Shown piece after piece: positions 1 to 5,795 of a stretch of DNA of 8,708 nt. Each line of letters begins with the position of its first letter. Position 1 is the stretch's first letter. This DNA is from Betaproteobacteria bacterium UBA2293. GTDB taxonomy: Bacteria; Pseudomonadota; Gammaproteobacteria; Burkholderiales; Rhodocyclaceae. The DNA is taken from the NCBI GenBank assembly GCA_002345845.1, contig DDWF01000087.1:8313-17020 (forward strand). The letters run 5' to 3'. The translations under genes and the position numbers were made by a program. Below the pieces are notes generated by a model. That model was not told where the DNA came from, searched no databases, and was given only the letters and a program-made list of their open reading frames with translations.

Positions 1-1
1 G

Positions 2-718
2 GCCACCTTCATGATCCTCGGCGACATCTGTACCCGCCGCTGCCCGTTCTGCGACGTTGGCCACGGCCAGCCGCTCCCCCCCAATGCCGACGAACCGCGC
101 GAACTGGCCGAATCGGTCGCCGCGCTGAAGCTGCGTTATGTCGTCATCACCAGCGTCGACCGGGATGATCTGCGCGATGGCGGCGCTCAGCACTTCGTCG
201 ATGTCATCCGCTACACCCGCGAGCTGTCGCCAACGACCACCATCGAAACCCTGGTTCCTGATTTCCGTGGCCGCATGGACGTCGCCCTCGACGTCCTCGG
301 CGGCTCCTTGCCGGATGTCCTCAATCACAATATGGAAACCGTGCCCCGCCTGTACAAGCAGGCCCGCCCGGGTGCCGACTACCAACACTCGCTGGAATTC
401 CTCAAGCAGTTCAAGGCCCGTTACCCGAACGTCTCGACCAAATCAGGCCTGATGGTTGGCTTGGGCGAAACCGACGAGGAAATACTCGACGTCATGCGCG
501 ACCTGCGCGCCCACGACGTCGAAATGCTGACCATCGGCCAGTACCTGGCGCCCTCCGGTCACCACCTGCCGGTGACGCGCTACGTCCATCCCGACATCTT
601 CAAGATGTACGAGGAAGAAGCGAAAAAGATGGGCTTCACCGGCGCCGCCTGCGCGCCGATGGTGCGCTCTAGCTATTGGGCTGACCAGCAGGCGCATGCA
701 GCAGGAATCGAAAGCTAG
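2..718 (+). CDS. lipA: Lipoyl synthase LipA, 5'-truncated by window edge
   Basis: Radical-SAM enzyme that inserts two sulfur atoms into protein-bound octanoyl groups to make the lipoyl cofactor of 2-oxoacid dehydrogenases and the glycine cleavage system; cytosolic. The reading frame is open from the first bases (A-T-F-M-I-L-G-D), so the ATG at 11 is internal. The radical-SAM cluster motif C-TRR-C-PF-C lies at visible residues 10-17. GLGET follows in the SAM-binding barrel, and the C-terminal RSSY motif that LipA uses as a ligand of its auxiliary cluster is present (VRSSYWADQ). 238 residues are visible; full-length LipA is about 310-320, so roughly 80 residues are missing, including the N-terminal CX4CX5C auxiliary-cluster motif. 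No hairpin terminator follows. Upstream neighbours (lipB is usual) lie outside the window. Identification is secure. Confidence 0.97.
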   Translation, partial: ATFMILGDICTRRCPFCDVGHGQPLPPNADEPRELAESVAALKLRYVVITSVDRDDLRDGGAQHFVDVIRYTRELSPTTTIETLVPDFRGRMDVALDVLGGSLPDVLNHNMETVPRLYKQARPGADYQHSLEFLKQFKARYPNVSTKSGLMVGLGETDEEILDVMRDLRAHDVEMLTIGQYLAPSGHHLPVTRYVHPDIFKMYEEEAKKMGFTGAACAPMVRSSYWADQQAHAAGIES

Positions 719-826
719 CGGAGCAACGCGCCCGAAGACGATGACATGTCGATTTTCTTTACAACGGCCCATCAAATCGTGAAGGTAAATTTGGTAGTCC
801 CCTGAAACAAAAAGACTAAAGCCGCA

Positions 827-842
827 TGGCGTCATTTTTGCT
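827..842 (+). promoter_or_regulatory. Sigma-54 (-24/-12) promoter
   Basis: TGGC at 827-830 and TTGCT at 838-842 match the RpoN consensus TGGCACG-N4-TTGCW at 9 of 12 specified positions. The GG (828-829) and GC (840-841) are separated by exactly 10 nt, as required. Transcription would start near 853, giving a leader of about 26 nt that contains the ribosome binding site. PEP-CTERM genes in several betaproteobacteria are known to be controlled by RpoN with the PrsK/PrsR two-component system, so the site fits its gene. Those regulators are not in the window. Confidence 0.72.
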
Positions 843-866
843 TGGTACGCTGGCTTTTTACTTTCC

Positions 867-872
867 AGGGAG
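867..872 (+). promoter_or_regulatory. Ribosome binding site of PEP-CTERM gene
   Basis: AGGGAG sits 6 nt before the ATG at 879. It supports that start, which begins a typical MKK signal peptide. Confidence 0.75.
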
Positions 873-878
873 AACACC

Positions 879-1478
879 ATGAAAAAACTGATCGCAGTCG
901 CGGCCCTTGCCGCCCTAACCAGCCAGGCCCATGCCGCGCTGCTGAATTTCACCGGCAACATCACTTACAACACCGATGTCGTCCAGATCAACTTCACGCT
1001 AACCAACGACGCTACCAATGTGCGCGTGTGGACGGACTCCTTTGATGGCGGCGTCAACTTCGACCCCATCACCGCCTTGTGGAATCTGAGCACAGGTGCG
1101 CGCCTCGGTCAAAATGATGACAATTCGTCGGTCAACCCGGCAACGCAAACGACTTACGACTCTGGCTTCACTCTCGCCAGTCTGGCAGCCGGCCAGTACG
1201 CATTTACCGTCGCTGCCTATAACAATTTCGCCAGTGGCGACAACCTGGCCGATGGTTTTCAATTTGATGGCCAGACCCCTGTTCTCATCAGCCAGTGGAG
1301 CCAGCCTTCACGCATTGGCCCACAGACCGGCTCCTTCTGGAGCGTCTGGCTGGACGGCGTCGATAGCGCCACCAACCCGAACGATCCGGGCAACAACGTT
1401 CCCGAACCGGGCTCCCTGGCCCTGGCCGCTCTCGGCCTGATGGGCCTGGCTTCGCTGCGTCGCCGCAAGGCCGACTAA
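879..1478 (+). CDS. PEP-CTERM sorted exoprotein, DVUA0089-like
   Basis: Secreted protein of 199 aa. Residues 1-19 form a signal peptide (MKK, hydrophobic core, AHA-A cleavage site). The C-terminus is a complete PEP-CTERM sorting signal: V-PEP-G, a hydrophobic stretch (LALAALGLMGLA) and a basic end (SLRRRKAD). In the known system the exosortase/archaeosortase-type enzyme EpsH cuts near PEP and the protein goes to the cell surface or exopolysaccharide matrix. The body is beta-rich, with FDP..ALW, GQNDD, LAAGQYAFTVAAYNNFASG and LADGF stretches resembling the DVUA0089 family of PEP-CTERM proteins. It contains no cysteine. It stands alone between a sigma-54-type promoter and a strong terminator, so it is probably monocistronic. 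Its exact function is unknown; a role in floc or biofilm matrix is inferred from the class. Confidence 0.93.
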   Translation: MKKLIAVAALAALTSQAHAALLNFTGNITYNTDVVQINFTLTNDATNVRVWTDSFDGGVNFDPITALWNLSTGARLGQNDDNSSVNPATQTTYDSGFTLASLAAGQYAFTVAAYNNFASGDNLADGFQFDGQTPVLISQWSQPSRIGPQTGSFWSVWLDGVDSATNPNDPGNNVPEPGSLALAALGLMGLASLRRRKAD

Positions 1479-1499
1479 GCAACACAGCCAACAACGAAC

Positions 1500-1532
1500 G
1501 AAGGGCGCTCCGCGGAGCGCCCTTCTTCTTTT
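1500..1532 (+). terminator. Rho-independent terminator after PEP-CTERM gene
   Basis: GAAGGGCGCTC (1500-1510) pairs perfectly with GAGCGCCCTTC (1515-1525) around a CGCG centre, and is followed by TTCTTTT (1526-1532). It begins 21 nt after the stop codon. The minus-strand gene ending at 1550 converges on it. The T-tract on that side is poor, so termination in the minus direction is less certain. Confidence 0.93.
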
Positions 1533-1549
1533 AGCGGGAGCGAATTCGC

Positions 1550-2071
1550 TCAGCGAGGTGGCGGAGCCGGCGGCGCGCCCGGCGGCGGTGGCGGTATGCC
1601 GGCATCGGCAGCGCGTACTGGCCGTTGATTGGCCATATTGGCCGGTACCGGCACCCGGTGCCCCTTGCTATACATGCACTGGATATAGGCATTGTCGTAC
1701 TGGCGCTGCGTACCCACACCCGAACCACGCGAGGCATCAGCGCCGGCCGCCGTGCCAGCAAGCAGGCCAACACCGGCGCCGACGGCTGCACCACGGGCAT
1801 CGCCGCCGATGGCAGCACCAGCAACGGCGCCCACGGCCGTACCCACGGCAGCACTGGTGACCGCCGATTGTTGGGCGGCCTGGCTGGCCGTCTTGCCACC
1901 AATCCATTGATAGGCGTAGTCACGGCAGAACAGATCATCGGCTCTAAACGACTCGAGCGTCCGACCGGTGCCCGGCAGAGTCATCACACTCGGACCGCTG
2001 GGCAACACCGTGCAAGCCGAAAGCAACAAGGCGGCGGCTAGCGCCGGCAGGGTGGGTGGCAATTCGCTCAT
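1550..2071 (-). CDS. Glycine-zipper lipoprotein with proline-rich tail
   Basis: Predicted envelope lipoprotein of 173 aa. A hydrophobic N-terminus ends in the lipobox L-L-S-A-C, with C20 as the lipidated cysteine. The residue after it is T, not D, so outer-membrane sorting is likely. Residues 77-110 form a glycine zipper (AVGTAVGAVAGAAIGG and GAAVGAGVGLLAGTAAG), a pattern that packs or inserts in membranes. This is followed by a conserved-looking segment, QRQYDNAYIQCMYSKGHRVPVP, typical of the YMGG-type glycine-zipper family. The last 15 residues are almost all proline (GIPPPPPGAPPAPPPR). The ATG overlaps the stop of the upstream gene (ATGA, 2068-2071), so the two are translationally coupled; GGAG lies 8 nt upstream. 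Function unknown; a structural role in the envelope is the likely reading. Confidence 0.85.
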   Translation of the reverse strand: MSELPPTLPALAAALLLSACTVLPSGPSVMTLPGTGRTLESFRADDLFCRDYAYQWIGGKTASQAAQQSAVTSAAVGTAVGAVAGAAIGGDARGAAVGAGVGLLAGTAAGADASRGSGVGTQRQYDNAYIQCMYSKGHRVPVPANMANQRPVRAADAGIPPPPPGAPPAPPPR

Positions 2072-2394
2072 CGCTGTTTCTCCGCTTCAGGCAATACCTG
2101 CAACCAGCCTTCCGGGCACTCCCGGATATAGGGATAGTAGCCACCGAGGCTACGGCAGTAGTGCCAGAAGGCGGCATCGACCGCCTCGTTACGTTCGATG
2201 TAGACCTTCGGCTCAGGTGGCGGCACGACGATGGTCGGCTGATAATACCAAGGCGGCGGAAACATCCACGGTCCCCAGTAGGGGCCTATATTCACGCCTA
2301 TCCCGACCCGGCCTCGCACACCATGCGCCGATGCACTGCCGACCGCAACGAGCAGCAGGCAGAAGAAGACCGACAGGCGTCTAGCTGATTGCAT
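2068..2394 (-). CDS. Small secreted protein with YPYxxxC..GW C-terminus
   Basis: Exported protein of 108 aa. The start chosen is the ATG at 2394 because AAGGAG precedes it and MQSARRLSVFFCLLLVAVGSASA-H reads as a clean signal peptide. An in-frame ATG 19 codons upstream lacks these supports. The mature N-terminal half is rich in G, P, W and Y (GVNIGPYWGPWMFPPPWYYQP and PPPEPKVYIER). The C-terminal part, AFWHYCRSLGGYYPYIRECPEGW, carries two cysteines that could form a disulfide. It resembles a family of short proteobacterial periplasmic proteins ending in YYPYVxxCxxGW. No function is established that I know of. It is first in a two-gene unit with the glycine-zipper lipoprotein, overlapping by ATGA. 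Confidence 0.8.
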   Translation of the reverse strand: MQSARRLSVFFCLLLVAVGSASAHGVRGRVGIGVNIGPYWGPWMFPPPWYYQPTIVVPPPEPKVYIERNEAVDAAFWHYCRSLGGYYPYIRECPEGWLQVLPEAEKQR

Positions 2395-2399
2395 CGTCT

Positions 2400-2405
2400 C
2401 TCCTT
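2400..2405 (-). promoter_or_regulatory. Ribosome binding site deciding the 2394 start
   Basis: AAGGAG on the minus strand is 5 nt before the ATG at 2394. This argues for that start rather than the in-frame ATG at 2451. Confidence 0.75.
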
Positions 2406-2476
2406 GGCTTAACTTGCAGCCTAGTCGATGACAGCTGGGCTGGCAGGGCAAAATTGCTACAGTTTGTAAGCGCCGC

Positions 2477-2803
2477 TCACTGATCGCGTTCGATCAGTTC
2501 TGCCCGACGGCGCCGCATGCCCTCCGGCATTCTCAGCGTTTCCCGATCCCAGCCCTCGATCTCCAGCACTTTGTCCATGCATTCTTCCATCAGCGCATGG
2601 GCCCGCAGCGTGGTCTCGGCGATCACCCGATGGACCGCGTGATCGTTGGCCGGATCCTGTTCGCATTCATACTGGTAGCGGTAGAGCGAGCGCAGGCTGC
2701 GCAACTCGACCGCCACCTGCCCGGGGCAGGCGCACATGTAGATGGCTGCCTCTTCGATGATCTGCTCAAGCTGCGGATCGGAAAAGCGTTGCTGAAGGGT
2801 CAT
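2477..2803 (-). CDS. Conserved-looking small protein of unknown function, 108 aa
   Basis: Not recognised. A soluble, probably all-helical acidic/basic protein with no signal peptide or membrane segment. Helices are suggested around residues 10-23, 28-47, 54-82 and 92-106. Four cysteines are present: C24 and C26 in a M-C-A-C-P motif, C47 and C75. With H56, H59 and H69 they could bind a metal or act in redox, but nothing proves this. The C-terminus is basic (MRRRRAEL). The reading frame is open further upstream, but that extension lies inside the CoA-transferase gene. The ATG at 2803 has an ideal AAGGAGG 5 nt before it and is therefore the start. It follows the CoA-transferase stop by 14 bp, so it is almost certainly the second gene of that operon and may be made in larger amount. 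Confidence 0.82.
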   Translation of the reverse strand: MTLQQRFSDPQLEQIIEEAAIYMCACPGQVAVELRSLRSLYRYQYECEQDPANDHAVHRVIAETTLRAHALMEECMDKVLEIEGWDRETLRMPEGMRRRRAELIERDQ

Positions 2804-2808
2804 GTGCG

Positions 2809-2815
2809 CCTCCTT
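2809..2815 (-). promoter_or_regulatory. Strong ribosome binding site of the 108-aa gene
   Basis: AAGGAGG on the minus strand is 5 nt from the ATG at 2803. It begins just 2 nt after the CoA-transferase stop codon (2818-2820). It is the best Shine-Dalgarno match in the window and fixes the start well inside the longer open frame. Confidence 0.85.
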
Positions 2816-2817
2816 GA

Positions 2818-4113
2818 TCAAAGCAGTTTCATCTTCCTGGCCGCCTCGCGCAGCTCGCCCCGGAAGTCCGGGTGGGCGATGCCAATCAGCGCCTCGCAGC
2901 GCTGCCTGGCGGTCTTGCCACGCAACTGGGCGACACCGAATTCGGTGACCACGTAGTTGATGTCGTTCTTGCTGGTCGTCACGTGGGTCCCGGCTGACAG
3001 CGTCGGCACGATGCGCGAGATAGTGTCGTTCTTGGCGGTGGACGGCAGCACGATGAAGGCCTTGCCGCCATTGGAGCGATTGGCCGAACGAACGAAGTCG
3101 GCTTGGCCGCCGGTACCCGAATAGGGTGTGAAGCCCAGGCTTTCCGAACCGCACTGGCCCATGAAATCGATCTGCATGGTGGCGTTGATGCAGTGCAGGT
3201 TGTCGTTCTGGCCGGCGATGAAGGGATCGTTGGTGTAATCCACAGGATGCATTTGCAGCGCCGGGTTGCGGTTCATGAAGTCGTACAACTTCTTCGAGCC
3301 GAGGGCGAAGGTGGCCAGCATCTTGCCCGGATGGAAGTTCTTCTTGCGGTTATTGACCACACCCGCCTCGACCAGGGTCATGATGCCATCGCCGATCATT
3401 TCGGTGTGGATGCCGAGGTCGTGCTTGTTGGTCAGCTGCATGACCACGGCGTCGGGGATGCCGCCGTAGCCGATCTGCAGCGTGGCGCCGTTGGGAATCA
3501 TCTCGGCAACATAGCCACCGATCGCTTCCTGGACCGGGCCGATCTTCGGCAGGCCGACTTCAAGCAGCGGCTCGGCGCTTTCGGTCAGCGCCGCCACCTC
3601 GGAAATGTGGATATGGCAGTTGCCGTTGGCGAATGGCACGTGCGGATTGATTTCGAGAACGACGGCGCGCGCTTTCTGAACGGCGGCCATGGTGTAGTCG
3701 GTACCTAGCGATAGCGAGAAATAGCCGTGCTCATCCATCGGCGAGGCCATCGAGAAGACCACCTCGGAAGGCGACAGACCACGCTCGATCAGCACCGGCA
3801 ACTCGGAGAAGTAGGCCGGCAGGTAGTCAATCCAGCCTTCCTGGCCGCCCGTGCGGGTGGCGCCACCGAAGAAATAGGCGACGTGGCGGACGTTTTCCTG
3901 CGTTTCCGGGTCGATGTAGCCGTACTTGCGCAGCGGCAGGATCTGCGAAACCTTTACCTCGCGGTAATTGCGGCGGGCTTCGGAAAGTGCGGTGAGCAAA
4001 GCCGGCGGCTCGCCGACACCGGTCGGCACGACAATGGTGTCACCGTTCTTGACGACGGCAATGGCATCGGCCGGAGACATGCGCTTTTGCTGGTACAGGG
4101 ACTGAACGGACAT
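2818..4113 (-). CDS. Acetyl-CoA hydrolase/CoA-transferase family enzyme (4-hydroxybutyrate/butyrate type)
   Basis: Cytosolic enzyme of 431 aa that moves CoA between acyl-CoA and a free acid such as acetate, through a glutamyl-CoA thioester. Length and motifs match the AbfT/CatI-like group. There is an N-terminal domain with VPTGVGEPPALL (29-40), GYGGIP (215-220), the catalytic segment LGIHTEM with Glu238, then GGQADFVRSA (335-344) and a C-terminal VVTEFGVAQLRGKT (388-401). Glu238 has the same number as the known catalytic glutamate of Clostridium aminobutyricum 4-hydroxybutyrate CoA-transferase. The start at 4113 is preceded by GAGGAG at 8 nt; an upstream in-frame ATG at 4158 would add 15 unlikely residues. 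It leads an operon with the 108-aa protein. The actual acids used cannot be told from sequence; 4-hydroxybutyrate, butyrate, propionate and acetate are candidates. Confidence 0.93.
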   Translation of the reverse strand: MSVQSLYQQKRMSPADAIAVVKNGDTIVVPTGVGEPPALLTALSEARRNYREVKVSQILPLRKYGYIDPETQENVRHVAYFFGGATRTGGQEGWIDYLPAYFSELPVLIERGLSPSEVVFSMASPMDEHGYFSLSLGTDYTMAAVQKARAVVLEINPHVPFANGNCHIHISEVAALTESAEPLLEVGLPKIGPVQEAIGGYVAEMIPNGATLQIGYGGIPDAVVMQLTNKHDLGIHTEMIGDGIMTLVEAGVVNNRKKNFHPGKMLATFALGSKKLYDFMNRNPALQMHPVDYTNDPFIAGQNDNLHCINATMQIDFMGQCGSESLGFTPYSGTGGQADFVRSANRSNGGKAFIVLPSTAKNDTISRIVPTLSAGTHVTTSKNDINYVVTEFGVAQLRGKTARQRCEALIGIAHPDFRGELREAARKMKLL

Positions 4114-4234
4114 GCAGGGTTCTCCTCGATTTATTTTTGAAAACGAAAATGCTCGCATAACGCCCGGCCAAAATGGCTGACCGAGATCAAATCATGATGC
4201 CTGGTGCATCGCCCTAGTATACGTTGCCGTATGG
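4114..4234 (-). promoter_or_regulatory. Promoter-bearing gap upstream of the CoA-transferase
   Basis: This 121-bp relatively AT-rich gap must hold the CoA-transferase promoter and the end of the upstream operon. A TATACT hexamer (4221-4216, minus) is a plausible -10 box, but the -35 match at normal spacing (GCGTCA) is poor. GATGC-N5-GCATC (4196-4210) and GCCA-AAA-TGGC (4167-4177) are small inverted repeats that could be operator or weak terminator elements. GAGGAG (4127-4122) is the ribosome binding site. No open reading frame of its own is convincing. Confidence 0.4.
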
Positions 4235-5377
4235 TCATTGACGCCGGTTGCTGCCAGCCACCATGCGGATCTCGAACAATCGGCACTCGAGCGGGCCGTT
4301 GAACAGCGGGGTCTTGCGGCTGGGCTTGAGACCGACCAGCTTGGGCAGGCGCAGGTCGGCGGTGAAGAAGAAACAATTCCAGCCGGCCCAGTGACGTTTC
4401 AGCGCCGTACCGAGCTGCGGATAGAAGGCAGCCAGCTCGTCTTGCTCGCCAATGCGTTCGCCGTAGGGCGGGTTGGCCAGCAGGATGCCGTGTTCGGTCA
4501 GCGGCTGGACTTCCAGCAGATCGCCCTGATCGACGGTGACCACGCCGCCGAAACCGGCCTCCTGCAGGTTGCGCCGGGTGGCGCGCACGGCCTTGTCGTC
4601 GACATCGTAGCCGCGGATGTCGAGCGGCTCGGCCGGTTTGACGCGGGCCTCGGCGGCGGCGCGGATCGTCGCCCATTCCATGGCCTCGAACTTCTTCAGC
4701 ATCTCGAAGGAGAAGCCGCGGTCAAGGCCCGGCGCCCGATTGAGCGCCACCTGCACGGCTTCGAGCAGGAAGGTGCCGCTGCCGCACATCGGGTCGATCA
4801 GTGGCATGCCCGGCTGCCAACCGCTCAGCTTGAGAATGCCGGCGGCCAAGTTCTCCTTCAGCGGCGCATCGACGCTGGCTTTGCGCAAGCCACGCTGCCA
4901 CAGCGGCTGACCGGAAGTATCGAGATACAGGGTGCACTCGTTCTCGGTCAGGAAGACATGGACGCTGACATCGGGGTTGCGTGTCTCGATGTTCGGCCGT
5001 TCGCCGCAATCCTCACGGAAACGGTCGCAGACGGCATCCTTGACGCGCAAGGTGACGAAATCGAGCGACTTCAGCGGGCACTTGATGGCGGTGGTTACCA
5101 CGCGCATCGTCCGCGTCACGTCGAAGTGATTGGGCCACAGCTGGCGCACGGCCAGGCGGTAGATGTCCTCTTCCTTGGCGTACGGCCCCTTGACGATATG
5201 CCAGAGGATGCGCGTCGCCAGCCGCGATTCGAGATTGGCGCGGTAGCAGACGCTCCAGTCGCCAGCGAAGAAGACGCCGCCGTGCGTGGTCCGCAACTCG
5301 GCGCCACCGATGGCGCGCAATTCCTCGAGCAGCAGGTCTTCCAGGCCGCGCGGGCAGATGGCGAAATATTTGTTCAT
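4235..5377 (-). CDS. rlmL: THUMP-domain class I RNA methyltransferase, RlmL type
   Basis: Predicted SAM-dependent N2-guanine methyltransferase of 380 aa acting on 23S rRNA (E. coli RlmL makes m2G2445). The N-terminal part contains a ferredoxin-like start (FAICPRGLEDLLLEEL) and a THUMP domain at about residues 45-155. The C-terminal part is a Rossmann methyltransferase with motif I DPMCGSGTF (195-203), acidic motif GYDVD (257-260) and catalytic NPPYGERIG (302-310), as expected for amino-group methylation. E. coli RlmKL is about 700 aa and carries a second methyltransferase; this protein is only the RlmL half. The stop of hemJ and this ATG are separated by one base (TGA-C-ATG) and no clear ribosome binding site is present, so translation is probably coupled to hemJ. 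Family certain; exact rRNA target inferred. Confidence 0.9.
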   Translation of the reverse strand: MNKYFAICPRGLEDLLLEELRAIGGAELRTTHGGVFFAGDWSVCYRANLESRLATRILWHIVKGPYAKEEDIYRLAVRQLWPNHFDVTRTMRVVTTAIKCPLKSLDFVTLRVKDAVCDRFREDCGERPNIETRNPDVSVHVFLTENECTLYLDTSGQPLWQRGLRKASVDAPLKENLAAGILKLSGWQPGMPLIDPMCGSGTFLLEAVQVALNRAPGLDRGFSFEMLKKFEAMEWATIRAAAEARVKPAEPLDIRGYDVDDKAVRATRRNLQEAGFGGVVTVDQGDLLEVQPLTEHGILLANPPYGERIGEQDELAAFYPQLGTALKRHWAGWNCFFFTADLRLPKLVGLKPSRKTPLFNGPLECRLFEIRMVAGSNRRQ

Positions 5378-5378
5378 G

Positions 5379-5795
5379 TCAGAAAGGCTTGAGGACGACG
5401 AGGAATAGGACGATCAGCAGGACAACGACCGGCAGTTCATTGTAAAAGCGGAACCAGACGTGCGAGCGGCGGTTGCGGCCGGCCCGGAAATCGCCGAGCA
5501 GCCGACCGCAATGCCAGTGATAGGCGGCGAGGACAACGACCAGGGTGGTCTTGGCATGCAGCCAGGCACCGTTGAAACCATAGCCGAACCACAGCCAGAG
5601 GCCGGTGATGACCGCCAGGATGCCGAGTGGCGTCATGAACTTGTACAGCTTGCCGGACATCAGCAGCAGGCGGTCACGCTCGGCGACGCTGTCGGCCGGC
5701 ACCATGGCCAGATTGACATAGATGCGCGGCAGGTAGAACAGGCCGGCAAACCACGAGATGACCATCCAGATGTGCAGGGTTTTCAAGACAAGCAT
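5379..5795 (-). CDS. hemJ: Protoporphyrinogen IX oxidase HemJ (UPF0093/CopD-like membrane protein)
   Basis: Inner-membrane protein of 138 aa with four predicted membrane segments (about 5-27, 52-72, 79-97, 117-136). HemJ converts protoporphyrinogen IX to protoporphyrin IX, the next-to-last step of heme synthesis, in bacteria lacking HemY or HemG. Family hallmarks are visible: LKTLHIW with His8 in helix 1, SWFAGLFYLPR (14-24), WLHAKTTLVVVLAAYH (78-93, with H80, K82 and H93) and the ending FRFYNELPVVVLLIVLFLVVLKPF. The gene overlaps the 3' end of the SDR gene by 13 nt and has AGGAGA 5 nt before its ATG. It is middle in a three-gene operon. Older annotations may call it a CopD family protein; the NE.P...KPF tail favours HemJ. 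Confidence 0.88.
   Translation of the reverse strand: MLVLKTLHIWMVISWFAGLFYLPRIYVNLAMVPADSVAERDRLLLMSGKLYKFMTPLGILAVITGLWLWFGYGFNGAWLHAKTTLVVVLAAYHWHCGRLLGDFRAGRNRRSHVWFRFYNELPVVVLLIVLFLVVLKPF

Larger units (their letters stand above)
719..878 (+). promoter_or_regulatory. Upstream regulatory region of the PEP-CTERM gene
   Basis: This 160-bp gap between lipA and the PEP-CTERM gene is clearly more AT-rich than its surroundings. It contains a sigma-54-type promoter (827-842), a ribosome binding site (867-872) and short symmetric elements upstream. These are the octamer GACATGTC (743-750), TTTAC (758-762) facing GTAAA (785-789), and TAGTC (795-799) facing GACTA (814-818). I see no open reading frame or hairpin terminator here. 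Whether the symmetric elements bind an activator is not shown by the sequence. Confidence 0.6.

Noticed and set aside
851..866. A second -24/-12-like element, TGGCTTTTTACTTTC
   Set aside because: It lacks the GC pair at the -12 position; the site at 827-842 is a far better match.
2458..2468. TACA-GTT-TGTA mini-hairpin after the 108-aa gene as a terminator
   Set aside because: Only four base pairs and just a TTTT nearby on the minus strand; too weak to call.
2804..3154. An upstream extension of the 108-aa protein to an ATG at 3154
   Set aside because: It would lie wholly inside the CoA-transferase in another frame; the AAGGAGG before 2803 marks the real start.
4114..4158. Fifteen extra N-terminal residues on the CoA-transferase
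   Set aside because: The ATG at 4113 has GAGGAG at 8 nt and the family begins about there; the extension covers the AT-rich leader.
4238..5392. A 384-codon open frame on the plus strand opposite the RlmL-type gene
   Set aside because: It mirrors the methyltransferase gene, whose motifs are unmistakable. Its translation has no recognisable domain and is Ala/Gly/Gln/Arg-rich, as antisense frames in GC-rich DNA are.
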